DNA from: Candidatus Frackibacter sp. WG13
GTDB lineage: Bacteria; Bacillota; Halanaerobiia; Halobacteroidales; Acetohalobiaceae
Reading direction: 5' to 3'
NCBI RefSeq assembly: GCF_900114655.1
Contig: NZ_FOTT01000012.1
Span: forward strand, 18,650 to 82,649
Length of the DNA stretch: 64,000 bases
A program made the position numbers and the translations under genes. The notes beneath the pieces were generated by a model that saw only the letters and a list, made by a program, of their open reading frames with translations, made no database searches and was not told the origin of the DNA. Shown one piece after another: positions 37,342 through 46,082 of the stretch; the stretch's first letter is position 1; every line of letters starts with the position of its first letter.

Positions 37342-37434
37342 ATGGTTATATTAAAAGGTAGGAGTGCCAAGTTAATTCTATTAGTCATTGGTATTGTAAT
37401 GCTAATAGTAATTTATAATATTAATCTTTATTAA
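37342..37434 (+). CDS. Possible 30-residue small membrane protein
   Basis: An ATG-initiated frame of 31 codons encodes a basic N terminus (KGRSAK) followed by one hydrophobic helix (LILLVIGIVMLIVIY) and a short tail. The ribosome site is weak (GCTAGG next to the ATG). It lies inside the aromatic-operon leader, ending four bases before the terminator stem. It could be a real small protein, a leader peptide, or chance. Confidence 0.35.
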   Translation: MVILKGRSAKLILLVIGIVMLIVIYNINLY

Positions 37435-37437
37435 TAC

Positions 37438-37463
37438 ACACTCCTATTGGGAGTGTTTTTTTA
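37438..37463 (+). terminator. Leader terminator directly upstream of HutP-family gene
   Basis: ACACTCC (37438-37444) pairs with GGAGTGT (37450-37456), followed by TTTTTTTA. It lies between a promoter and the HutP-family gene, 25 bases before its ATG, where an attenuator would be expected. Confidence 0.75.
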
Positions 37464-37487
37464 TTTCAAAGAGGGAGGAATTAAATA

Positions 37488-37904
37488 ATGAAAGATGATC
37501 AAGCAAGTAAAGATGTGGCGGCAGCAGCAATTAAGATGGCGTTAACTGATAGGAAAGAAGAGGATATATTAAAAAAAGATTATGCTAAGGAAGGTTTAAA
37601 AGTAGCGGCTGTAGATTTTGGGGGAGAGTTTACTTCTTCAGTAAAGAAGATTATAGAACGAGCAGTAGTTGCTGCTAAGCGGGAGTCAGTGATTAAAGAG
37701 ACTCATACCGACCAAGGAGCAGTTGCAGGTGCTGCTCGTGAAGCTCTATCACAGATTACTCCTAAAGCGATTGGCTTTAATGTAGGAGGGAAGATCGGTA
37801 TTGCGAGGAGAGGCGATCACATTAGTGTTTCGGTCTTCTTTGCAATTGGTCTATTACATCTTAATGAAATAGCAATTGGATTAGGTCATCGCGCAGTGCC
37901 TTAA
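37488..37904 (+). CDS. HutP-family RNA-binding antiterminator-like protein
   Basis: HutP in Bacillus is a hexameric RNA-binding protein that needs L-histidine and Mg2+ to open a terminator in the hut leader. This 138-residue protein shares the C-terminal pattern: KETHTDQGAVAGAAREAL, then an IGIARRGDHISVSVFFAIG core and the closing AIGLGHRAVP. By eye, the first and last metal-binding histidines are kept and the middle one is not. It sits at the head of an aro operon, not a hut operon. GAGGGAGG precedes the ATG. Specificity is unknown. Confidence 0.78.
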   Translation: MKDDQASKDVAAAAIKMALTDRKEEDILKKDYAKEGLKVAAVDFGGEFTSSVKKIIERAVVAAKRESVIKETHTDQGAVAGAAREALSQITPKAIGFNVGGKIGIARRGDHISVSVFFAIGLLHLNEIAIGLGHRAVP

Positions 37905-37936
37905 AGTTAATATTTTGAAGGGAAGGGGTTTAGAGA

Positions 37937-38305
37937 ATGAGTGTTAATGTTTATGCAATTAGAGGAGCCACTACAGTAAAGGAGAATAATAAAGAGGAGA
38001 TTTTAACTAGTACGCAAGAATTATTACTAGAAATTATTGAGCAAAATAGATTAGCAGAAGATGAGATAGTATCTATATTTTTTACTATGACTCAGGATCT
38101 AAATGCTGTCTTTCCAGCGCAAGCAGCTCGGCGACTAGGGTGGAAATTTATTCCTCTGATGTGTGCTACCGAGGTTGATGTACCAGGTTCTCTTTCCAAA
38201 TGTGTTAGAGTATTAGTACATATTAATCCTGATCACGAAATGTCAAAGATAGAACATGTCTATTTGAGAGAAGCAGAGAAGTTAAGACCAGATTTAGTGA
38301 ACTAA
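37937..38305 (+). CDS. aroH: Chorismate mutase, AroH type
   Basis: AroH converts chorismate to prephenate. The 122-residue protein is the monofunctional Bacillus-type mutase: VYAIRGATTVKENNKEEI at the N terminus with the active-site arginine, SIFFTMTQDLNAVFPAQAAR (about 55-74) and a CVRVLVHINPD segment. GGAAGGGG precedes the ATG. It feeds TyrA, encoded three genes downstream. Confidence 0.94.
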   Translation: MSVNVYAIRGATTVKENNKEEILTSTQELLLEIIEQNRLAEDEIVSIFFTMTQDLNAVFPAQAARRLGWKFIPLMCATEVDVPGSLSKCVRVLVHINPDHEMSKIEHVYLREAEKLRPDLVN

Positions 38306-38319
38306 GGAGGAGAAGGATA

Positions 38320-39405
38320 ATGATTAGAGAAGAAATCTTAGATATTAAACCATATGTACCAGGAAAGCCAATTGAAGAGGTGAAGAGGGAATTAGGATTA
38401 GATGATGTAATTAAGATGGCTTCTAATGAAAATCCAGTTGGACCATCTAAAGAAGCAATTAAGACTATGCAAGAAGTTGCTAAACAAGTACATATCTATC
38501 CTGACGGCAACTGTCACGTTCTTAGAAGGAGTTTAAGTGATAAGTTAGGAGTAGAAGAGGAGCAGTTAATCTTCGGTAATGGTTCAGACGGTCTATTAAG
38601 TTTAGTAGCAGAAGCTTTTTTAACTTCTAATGATGAGGTAATTATGGCTGAACCATCATTTAGTCAATATGAGTTTGTAACTAATGTAATGGGTGGCGAG
38701 ATAGTAACAGTTCCATTAGATAACTATACTCATGATTTATCAGCAATGTTAGAAGCAATTACAGATAAGACTAAATTAATCTTTGTCTGTAATCCTAATA
38801 ATCCAACAGGAACTATTGTAGATAGAACAGAGATAGAGGAATTTTTAACTAAAGTACCAGAAGATATAGTTGTTATTTTTGATGAAGCTTACAAAGAATA
38901 TGTAGATACAGGAGAATATCCAGAGAGCCTTAATTATTTAGATGAATATAATAATATAATCGTTTTAAGAACATTTTCGAAAGCATATGCTTTAGCAGGG
39001 TTAAGGATTGGTTATGGAATTGCTAATGAAGAGTTAATAGGCTACATGAATCGAGTTCGGCATCCGTTTAATGTTAACTTAATGGCCCAAAGAGCAGCAG
39101 AAGCAGCATTAAAAGATGAAGAGCATTTAAATAAAAGTAAGCAAGTGAATGAAACAGGTAAAGAATATTTATATCAAGAATTTAAAAGACTAGGTTTAGA
39201 TTATGTGCCTACACAGACTAATTTTATTTTGGTCGACATTGAAGAAGATGCCGGTAAAGTATTTGAAAATATGCTAAAAGAAGGAGTAATTATTCGTAAT
39301 GCTCAAGCTTTTGGCTATGAAACTAAGATTAGAGTAACAGTTGGAACTGAGGAGCAGAATAAAAGGTTTATTGAGACTTTAGAAAAAGTGTTAAATAAAT
39401 CTTAA
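38320..39405 (+). CDS. hisC: Histidinol-phosphate aminotransferase (possibly also aromatic)
   Basis: HisC is the PLP enzyme missing from the his operon at 14-21 kb. The 361-residue protein shows MASNENPVGPSKEAI, GNGSDGLLSLVAEAF, VCNPNNPTGT, FDEAYKEYVD and the PLP lysine in RTFSKAYALAGLRIGYG. Its place between aroH and aroF suggests it also serves in phenylalanine or tyrosine synthesis, as known for HisC of Bacillus; dual use is inference. GGAGGAG precedes the ATG. Confidence 0.93.
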   Translation: MIREEILDIKPYVPGKPIEEVKRELGLDDVIKMASNENPVGPSKEAIKTMQEVAKQVHIYPDGNCHVLRRSLSDKLGVEEEQLIFGNGSDGLLSLVAEAFLTSNDEVIMAEPSFSQYEFVTNVMGGEIVTVPLDNYTHDLSAMLEAITDKTKLIFVCNPNNPTGTIVDRTEIEEFLTKVPEDIVVIFDEAYKEYVDTGEYPESLNYLDEYNNIIVLRTFSKAYALAGLRIGYGIANEELIGYMNRVRHPFNVNLMAQRAAEAALKDEEHLNKSKQVNETGKEYLYQEFKRLGLDYVPTQTNFILVDIEEDAGKVFENMLKEGVIIRNAQAFGYETKIRVTVGTEEQNKRFIETLEKVLNKS

Positions 39406-39451
39406 TTATTAATTCAATTTTAAATAGTTGAATTTATAGGAGGTTATGAAA

Positions 39452-40462
39452 GTGGTAATTGTAATGGAGAATGATGCTACTGAAGCACAAATTAATAATG
39501 TAGTTAATCGAGTAGAAGATTTAGGATTAAAAGTTCATCTTTCAAGAGGCAAAGTTAAGACAATCATTGGCGTAATAGGTGAAGATAAAAGAGAAAAAAT
39601 ACAATCTATAGCATCTTTGCGAGGGATCGAAAAAGTTGTGGAAATTACAAAACCGTATAAATTAGCTGGAAAGCAGTTTAAAGAAGAAACAGTTGTTGAT
39701 ATTGATGGTGTTAAGATAGGTGGAGGTTCATTTGCAGTTATGGCTGGCCCTTGTGCTGTTGAAAGTAAGGAGCAATTGTTTGAGGCAGCAGAGATAGTTA
39801 AGGATAAAGGTGGGCATATTTTAAGAGGAGGTGCTTTTAAACCCCGAACTTCGCCATACAGTTTTCAAGGATTAGCTGAAGAAGGATTAAAAATGTTAGC
39901 TGAGGCTAGAGAGAGAACCGGCCTTAAAATAGTGACTGAAGTTATGGATACTCGTAGTGTAGACTTGGTTAGTAATTATGCAGATGTCTTACAGATTGGT
40001 GCGCGTAATATGCAGAACTATCCTTTATTGAAGGAGGCCGGGAAACAGGACAACCCGGTACTGTTAAAGAGAGCAATGACAGCAACTTATAAAGAGTTGT
40101 TGATGGCAGCAGAGTATATAATGGCTGGAGGAAACTATAATGTTATCCTCTGTGAAAGAGGGATTAGAACTTTTGTTGAGCATACAAGAAATACAGTAGA
40201 TATCTCAACTGTACCAGTCATTAAAGAATTAAGCCATTTACCGGTTATTGTTGATCCTAGTCATGGTACTGGCAAGTGGAATTTAGTTAATCCAATGGCT
40301 AAGGCTGCTTTAGCTGCTGGAGCCGATGGTTTAATGGTAGAAGTCCATCCAGACCCTGCTACTGCTTTATGTGATGGACCTCAGTCTTTAACTCCTACTA
40401 ACTTTACTAAGTTGATGGATGAGTTAAGACCGCTAGGTGAAGTAGTAGGGAAGAAGTTATAA
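39452..40462 (+). CDS. aroF: 3-deoxy-7-phosphoheptulonate synthase
   Basis: This DAHP synthase starts the shikimate pathway. The 336-residue protein has an N-terminal regulatory ferredoxin-like domain (about 1-70) and a class-I beta catalytic barrel with [53 protein letters not shown] and [10 protein letters not shown]. An ATG at 39446 nearly abuts the AGGAGGT site; GTG 39452 has good spacing and yields the family N terminus [13 protein letters not shown]. Confidence 0.94.
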   Translation: MVIVMENDATEAQINNVVNRVEDLGLKVHLSRGKVKTIIGVIGEDKREKIQSIASLRGIEKVVEITKPYKLAGKQFKEETVVDIDGVKIGGGSFAVMAGPCAVESKEQLFEAAEIVKDKGGHILRGGAFKPRTSPYSFQGLAEEGLKMLAEARERTGLKIVTEVMDTRSVDLVSNYADVLQIGARNMQNYPLLKEAGKQDNPVLLKRAMTATYKELLMAAEYIMAGGNYNVILCERGIRTFVEHTRNTVDISTVPVIKELSHLPVIVDPSHGTGKWNLVNPMAKAALAAGADGLMVEVHPDPATALCDGPQSLTPTNFTKLMDELRPLGEVVGKKL

Positions 40463-40487
40463 CGTGGATAGTGGAGTTGAAAAGAGA

Positions 40488-41609
40488 ATGCAAGAGATTA
40501 AAGAGGTAGCGATTATCGGGGTAGGACTGCTAGGTAGTTCATTGGGGCTTGCTTTACGGAATTTGACTCCAGTCAAAAAGGTAATCGGATATGATAACCA
40601 TGAAGAACATATAAAGACAGCGCTAGAGATAGGTAGCATTGACCAAGGTATTAGTAGTCTTGATCTTGATAGTTTTGATGGTAACCAAGGATTTAAGGAA
40701 GTAGATTTAGTCTTTTTAGCTACACCTGTAGGAGTGATTCCGGAGCTAATTGAAAAGATTCAGCCTCAATTAAAATCTGGGGCGATTATTACTGATGTAG
40801 GGAGTACTAAAAGACAGTTAGTAAAAGAAATTGATTCAGTATTAAGGGATGACTTGGTATACATTCCAGGTCATCCTATGACTGGATCTGAGATTAGTGG
40901 CCCTGAAGGAGCTGATTTGTATCTTTTTGAAAATGCAGTCTATGTTTTAACTCCTTCAGAAGATATAGAAGAAGAAAAGATAGAATTATTAAGGGACTTG
41001 CTACAGATAATAGGAGCTAAATTACTCTTTATGTCGCCTAAGCAACATGACCAAATTGTTGCTGCTGTTAGCCATTTACCTCATATTATGGCGTGTACTT
41101 TAGTTGATACAGTTGGCGAGGTTGCTAAAGAAGAGGAACGAGTATTTTCTTTAGCAGCTGGTGGTTTTAGAGATACAACTAGAATTGCCAGCGGAAGTTC
41201 TAAAATGTGGACTGATATCTGTCTTCATAATAAAGAGGCAATTCAAATAATGATTAAAGTTTTTAAAGAGCGATTAACTGAATTTGAAGATTTATTAACT
41301 GCTACAAATACTAATGAGTTATTAAAAAAATTTGATCATATTAGAAATCTGCGTCGTCAGATTCCTAAAAAGAAAAGAGGATTAATTTCTCCTAATTATG
41401 AAATAATATTAACTCTACCTGACCGTCCAAAAGCTATCGGTGAGGCAACATCACTTTTAGGAGAAGCAGGAATTAATATTGTTGATATTGAGATTTTAAG
41501 AGTAAGGGAACAAGGTGGAACTTTACGATTAGTCGTTGCTACAGAAGAAGAGTTAAAAACAGCAGAAAATTTATTGATTAAAGCAGGATATAAGTTACAG
41601 ATAAAGTAG
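40488..41609 (+). CDS. tyrA: Prephenate dehydrogenase with ACT domain
   Basis: TyrA oxidises prephenate toward tyrosine. The NAD-binding domain opens with VAIIGVGLLGSSLGLALR, followed by VGSTKRQ, PGHPMTGSEISGPEGAD and the helical SHLPHIMACTLVD region. A C-terminal ACT domain (about 300-373) suggests tyrosine feedback. A GTG at 40464 is in frame without a ribosome site; ATG 40488 behind GTGGAG is preferred but not certain. It is 25 bases after aroF. Confidence 0.92.
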   Translation: MQEIKEVAIIGVGLLGSSLGLALRNLTPVKKVIGYDNHEEHIKTALEIGSIDQGISSLDLDSFDGNQGFKEVDLVFLATPVGVIPELIEKIQPQLKSGAIITDVGSTKRQLVKEIDSVLRDDLVYIPGHPMTGSEISGPEGADLYLFENAVYVLTPSEDIEEEKIELLRDLLQIIGAKLLFMSPKQHDQIVAAVSHLPHIMACTLVDTVGEVAKEEERVFSLAAGGFRDTTRIASGSSKMWTDICLHNKEAIQIMIKVFKERLTEFEDLLTATNTNELLKKFDHIRNLRRQIPKKKRGLISPNYEIILTLPDRPKAIGEATSLLGEAGINIVDIEILRVREQGGTLRLVVATEEELKTAENLLIKAGYKLQIK

Positions 41610-41626
41610 TCTGAGGAGTGAGTATT

Positions 41627-42910
41627 ATGGAACTAAAAATTAAACCTAAAGGTAATTTACAAGGAAATATTAAAGTGCCAGGTGACAAATCAATCTCTCA
41701 TCGGTCAGTAATGTTAGGAGCATTATCTAATGGGGAGACTGAGATAGAGGGATTTTTAACTGGTGAAGACTGTTTGAATACTGCCCGTGCGTTCCAAAGT
41801 ATGGGGGTTAAGATTGAAGGCTTAGGTTCAGAGAAGATGATTATTCATGGCGTAGGTTTAGATGGGCTGCAAGAACCGACTTCTATTTTAGATGTAGGTA
41901 ATTCTGGAACTTCCATGCGATTAATGCTAGGTATTTTAGCAGGTCAAAACTTCTACTCAGTAATTACAGGTGATGAATCTTTATCTCAACGACCAATGGC
42001 GCGAGTAACCAAGCCTTTAAGTGATATGGGAGCTAAGATTTATGGAAGAGATAATGGTAATCTGGCTCCATTAACAGTAATAGGACAAGAACTTACTAAT
42101 CAAGAGTATCATTCACCTATTGCTAGTGCACAAGTTAAATCATGCATTCTATTAGCTGGATTATATGCAGATGGAACGACAACAGTTATAGAACCAGAAA
42201 AATCCCGAGACCATACAGAAAGAATGTTAGAATACTTTGGAGCCGAAATAGAAGTTGAAGGGTTAAAGGTCAAAGTAAAAGGGAAGCCTAATTTACAGGG
42301 TAAGAGGATTAAAGTACCTAGCGATATATCTTCGGCTGCTTTCTTTATTGTAGCCGCATTAATTAATCAAAATTCAGAACTGGTTCTAAAAGATGTAGGT
42401 TTAAATCCAACGAGAGATGGAATTTTAGAAGTGTTACAGGACATGAAAGCTGACTATGAATTATTAGATAAAAGATTAGAGAATAAAGAGCCAATAGCAG
42501 ATATCAAAGTTAAGAGTAGTAATTTACAGGCAACAACTATCGGCGGAGAAGTAATTCCTAAGCTAATAGATGAGATTCCAATATTAGCTATAGCTGCCAC
42601 TCAAGCTGAAGGCGAAACGATAATTAAAGATGCTGAAGAACTAAGAGTTAAAGAAACAGACCGTATTAAAGCTATGGTTACAGAAATGAAAAGGTTAGGT
42701 ATTGAAGTTGAAGAACGAGAAGACGGCATGGTCATTCCCGGGTCACAGACGATTAAAGGCGGGTGTCGTTGCCAAAGCTACGGTGATCACAGGATAGCAA
42801 TGTCTTTAGCCATCGCCGGTTTAATTGCTGAAGAGGAAGTAATCATTCAAAATACGGAATGTATTAATACTTCTTTTCCTAGTTTTAGTGATTTGATAGC
42901 TCAAATTTAA
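41627..42910 (+). CDS. aroA: EPSP synthase
   Basis: AroA makes 5-enolpyruvylshikimate-3-phosphate. The protein (about 427 residues) has VPGDKSISHRSVMLGALS at the N terminus, LDVGNSGTSMRLMLGIL, QVKSCILLAGLYADGTT, and KETDRI plus CRCQSYGDHRIAMSLAIAGL near the C terminus. The LDVGNSGTS pattern with Ala/Gly after it looks class II-like. GTG 41618 is in frame; GAGGAGTGA supports ATG 41627. It ends the aro segment. Confidence 0.95.
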   Translation: MELKIKPKGNLQGNIKVPGDKSISHRSVMLGALSNGETEIEGFLTGEDCLNTARAFQSMGVKIEGLGSEKMIIHGVGLDGLQEPTSILDVGNSGTSMRLMLGILAGQNFYSVITGDESLSQRPMARVTKPLSDMGAKIYGRDNGNLAPLTVIGQELTNQEYHSPIASAQVKSCILLAGLYADGTTTVIEPEKSRDHTERMLEYFGAEIEVEGLKVKVKGKPNLQGKRIKVPSDISSAAFFIVAALINQNSELVLKDVGLNPTRDGILEVLQDMKADYELLDKRLENKEPIADIKVKSSNLQATTIGGEVIPKLIDEIPILAIAATQAEGETIIKDAEELRVKETDRIKAMVTEMKRLGIEVEEREDGMVIPGSQTIKGGCRCQSYGDHRIAMSLAIAGLIAEEEVIIQNTECINTSFPSFSDLIAQI

Positions 42911-42957
42911 TTTAAGTAAATTTCCTAATTATGCAGGAAGTCAATTTAACAATTTAA

Positions 42958-42985
42958 GCAGGATTTATGCTTTCTTTCACGAAAT
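42958..42985 (+). promoter_or_regulatory. Candidate sigma-H promoter before cmk
   Basis: GCAGGATTT (42958-42966) is followed after 14 bases by GAAAT (42981-42985). The -35 matches Bacillus spoVG exactly over nine bases. A second GCAGGA at 42933 lacks a partner. Confidence 0.45.
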
Positions 42986-43032
42986 AGTTATTTGATATAG
43001 GTAGAGAACAGTTGTGAAAGGAATTGATAGAT

Positions 43033-43692
43033 ATGAAATCAGATTTAGTAATTGCAATTGATGGACCAGCGGGAGCAGGAAAGAGTACTATAGCTAAGCA
43101 GGTAGCCGAGGAGTTAGGTAGCATTTATATAGATACCGGTGCTATGTATCGTGCTTTAACTCTTAAGGCTCTGCGTTTAGAGATTGATATAGGTTCTGAA
43201 CAAGAACTAGCGAATTTAGCTAAGAATACAGAGATTCGTTTCCGAAAGGTGGATAATCAAGACCGGATATTATTAGATAATGAAGATGTAAGTGAAGAGA
43301 TTAGAAGCCAAGCAGTTAGTAATCATGTTTCTTTAGTTGCTAAAGTACCAGCAGTTAGAAAAGAGTTAGTTAATTTGCAACGAAAGATGGCGAAAGATAC
43401 TAGTGTAGTAATGGATGGACGTGATATTGGTACTGTTGTTTTACCTAATGCAGATGTTAAAATATTTTTGACCGCGTCTGTAGAAGAGAGAACAAAGAGA
43501 AGGTATGAGGAGTTGAAGCTCAAAGGTGAAGAGATAGATTTTTTTCAGTTAAAGTCAGAAATTATAAGAAGAGATAAGTTAGACAGGGAACGAGTAGTGG
43601 CTCCTTTAAAGAAAGCAGATGATGCCATTGAATTGGATTCGACAAAGCTAACGATTCGAGAGGTTGTTGAAGAAGTATTAAGATTATGCTAG
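43033..43692 (+). CDS. cmk: Cytidylate kinase
   Basis: Cmk phosphorylates CMP and dCMP. The 219-residue protein has the Walker A loop AIDGPAGAGKSTIAKQVA at the N terminus, YIDTGAMYRALTLKAL and VMDGRDIGTVVLPNADVKIFLTAS. A TTG at 43024 is in frame but AAAGGA abuts it; ATG 43033 is used. plsC follows, the normal clostridial order aroA-cmk-plsC-ispH. Confidence 0.95.
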   Translation: MKSDLVIAIDGPAGAGKSTIAKQVAEELGSIYIDTGAMYRALTLKALRLEIDIGSEQELANLAKNTEIRFRKVDNQDRILLDNEDVSEEIRSQAVSNHVSLVAKVPAVRKELVNLQRKMAKDTSVVMDGRDIGTVVLPNADVKIFLTASVEERTKRRYEELKLKGEEIDFFQLKSEIIRRDKLDRERVVAPLKKADDAIELDSTKLTIREVVEEVLRLC

Positions 43693-43703
43693 GAGGAGTT
43701 AGT

Positions 43704-44300
43704 ATGAAGGAAGGAAACTTAACCTATAAGTTTGGTCATTTTGCTTTTAATACTTTCTTTAGATTTGGGACTGGTTGGCAGATAGATGGTAGGGAGAATA
43801 TTCCTCAGCAGGGACCATTAATTGTAGTTGCTAATCATATTAGTAATTGGGACCCACCAATTGTAGGAAGTGCTTTGAACAGGCCTGTACATTTTATGGC
43901 TAAAAAAGAACTATTTGAGGCTCCTGTTATAGGTGGGGTTTTAAATCATATAGGTATGATTCCTGTAAATCGAAGTAAGTCTGCTCGGGGAGCGATTCGT
44001 TCGGCATTAAAGATATTGAACGAAGGTAAAGTTTTAGGTGCTTTTCCCGAAGGTACTAGAAGTAAGACAGGTAAATTAAAAAGAGCTAAGTTAGGAATCG
44101 TTATGATTGCTTTAAAGGCGGAGGTTCCATTATTACCTATTGGTTTATCTAATACTAAGCAGCCTTTTAGTGAAGATGTTAAAGTAAGGATAGGAGAGCC
44201 ATTTACTTTAGATAAATATTATGGTAAGAAATTAGATAAGAAGGAAATGAAAGCAGTCGGTAGAGAGATTATGAGTGAGATTAAGACTTTAATTGAATAA
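43704..44300 (+). CDS. plsC: 1-acylglycerol-3-phosphate acyltransferase
   Basis: PlsC adds the second acyl chain in phosphatidic acid synthesis. The 198-residue protein has the acceptor motif ANHISNWDPPI (NHxxxxD, about 49-59) and FPEGTRSKTG (about 115-124). The open frame begins at 43686, but AGGAGG lies inside it and fits ATG 43704. It complements PlsX and PlsY elsewhere in the window. Confidence 0.94.
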   Translation: MKEGNLTYKFGHFAFNTFFRFGTGWQIDGRENIPQQGPLIVVANHISNWDPPIVGSALNRPVHFMAKKELFEAPVIGGVLNHIGMIPVNRSKSARGAIRSALKILNEGKVLGAFPEGTRSKTGKLKRAKLGIVMIALKAEVPLLPIGLSNTKQPFSEDVKVRIGEPFTLDKYYGKKLDKKEMKAVGREIMSEIKTLIE

Positions 44301-44381
44301 TATACTAATTTTAGAATTAATTTTGTAATTAAATTATAGATGAACTTTTAGTTAAGTATAGATTAGAAAGTAGGTATAGTA

Positions 44382-46082
44382 ATGATATTTGATCTATTAA
44401 TTACTTTACTACAGAATATGTCAGTGATTGCTGTATTTGCTTATTTATTAAGTCGGACTGAAATATTTAAGAAGGTAGTTTATGAACAGTCTAGTCCTAG
44501 AATTAAGATATTTCTAATTATATTCTTTGGGCTTCTTTCGGCCTTAGGAACTTACTTAGGAGTTTATATCTTTGGTGCTTATGCAAACATTAGGGCTATT
44601 GGTGCGGTGGTAGCTGGCTTATTAGGTGGTCCAATAGTTGGTTTAACTACTGGTTTAATTGGAGGTTTGCATCGTTATACTTTAGGTGGCTTTACAGCTT
44701 TTGCTTGTGCAGTGGGGACTACTTCGTCTGGTTTAACGGCTGGTTTAGTCCGTAAGTATCGTTCATTTAAGCAGATTAATGCCAAATTTGCTTTTGGATT
44801 AGGAATCTTAATTATGGTTATTGAAATGATATATGTTTTATTTTTAAGTGAATCTTTTGTAGACGCTCAAAGACTAGTGAAAGTAATCGCTTTACCTATG
44901 ATTTTGAATAATGCTTTAGGTATTGCTATCTTTATTAACATTTTGAAAACTACCAAAAATGAAGAAGAAAAAGTAAGAGCTTTACAATCACAGAAAGCCT
45001 TAGAGATTGCTAATCGGACCCTTCCTCATCTGCGAGAGGGTCTTAATTATGATTCAGCAGCTAAAGCTGCGGCAACGATCTTAAGTATGACGGATATAAA
45101 AGCAGTCTCTATTACTAATCGTAATGAAGTTTTGGCCCATAAAGGCTTAGCAGAGGATCATCATCAACCAGGAGAGAAGATTATAACTGAGGCTACTAAG
45201 CGGGCTATTGCAGATAGAGAATTAGCTGTTATTGATAAGCGTACGGATATTGGTTGTCCAGTTAAAGGTTGTGAATTGGCATCAGCAGTAGTAGTTCCTT
45301 TGAAATTTGATGAAGAGTTAATTGGAACTTTAAAATTTTATAAAGATAATGAAAGTAGTATTAATGATGTGGATATAGAGTTAGCTACTGGTGTAGCTAA
45401 TCTATTATCGACTCAAATCAAGATTGCTCATTTAGAACAAGCGGCTCAGTTAACTACTCAGGCTGAGTTAAAAGCATTACAGGCACAGATTCATCCTCAT
45501 TTCTTATTTAATGCTTTAAATACAATCATTTCTTTCTGTCGAACTAACCCTTCCGAAGCCCGAAGATTATTAATTAAGCTCTCTCATTTCTTTAGAAAGA
45601 CTTTAAAAGAAGGTAAAAAGATGGTCAGTTTAGCTGAAGAGTTAGAGCATGTAAAAAACTATATAGCGATTGAAAAGGCTAGATTTGGTGATGATTTACA
45701 AATGAAGATAAAGGTTAAAGATGAACTATTAAACTTACATCTACCTAGCTTTATATTACAACCGTTGGTTGAGAATGCAGTTCGGCACGGGATCTCTCCT
45801 AAGTCTGGTATTGGAATAGTAGAGATAATAGCAAAGGAAAAGAATAATGAGGTAGAGATTATTATTAAGGACAATGGCATGGGGATTGAAGAAGGTCAAT
45901 TGACAGAAATTTTAAAGGAAGGAAGAGGTAAAGGAACAGGGATCGGTTTAACTAATGTCAATTCACGTTTACAAAAGATTTATGGTAACGATTATGGTTT
46001 AAAAATAGATAGTCAGTTAGGTATAGAAACTAAGATATTAGTTACAATTCCTCAACAAGATATAGAAGGAGGGAAAGCATGA
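44382..46082 (+). CDS. LytS/BtsS-type sensor histidine kinase
   Basis: The 566-residue kinase has an N-terminal 5TM-LYT sensor domain (about 3-185, including GAYANIRAIGAVVAGLLGG), a GAF domain (about 220-350), a His-kinase domain with the phospho-acceptor in AQIHPHFLFNALNT (about 369-382) and an HATPase domain with LVENAVRHGI and IKDNGMGIEEG. This architecture matches LytS and the pyruvate sensor BtsS. The following response regulator overlaps it by 4 bases, and a CstA-type transporter lies downstream. Ligand (pyruvate) is inferred from the neighbour. Confidence 0.9.
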   Translation: MIFDLLITLLQNMSVIAVFAYLLSRTEIFKKVVYEQSSPRIKIFLIIFFGLLSALGTYLGVYIFGAYANIRAIGAVVAGLLGGPIVGLTTGLIGGLHRYTLGGFTAFACAVGTTSSGLTAGLVRKYRSFKQINAKFAFGLGILIMVIEMIYVLFLSESFVDAQRLVKVIALPMILNNALGIAIFINILKTTKNEEEKVRALQSQKALEIANRTLPHLREGLNYDSAAKAAATILSMTDIKAVSITNRNEVLAHKGLAEDHHQPGEKIITEATKRAIADRELAVIDKRTDIGCPVKGCELASAVVVPLKFDEELIGTLKFYKDNESSINDVDIELATGVANLLSTQIKIAHLEQAAQLTTQAELKALQAQIHPHFLFNALNTIISFCRTNPSEARRLLIKLSHFFRKTLKEGKKMVSLAEELEHVKNYIAIEKARFGDDLQMKIKVKDELLNLHLPSFILQPLVENAVRHGISPKSGIGIVEIIAKEKNNEVEIIIKDNGMGIEEGQLTEILKEGRGKGTGIGLTNVNSRLQKIYGNDYGLKIDSQLGIETKILVTIPQQDIEGGKA

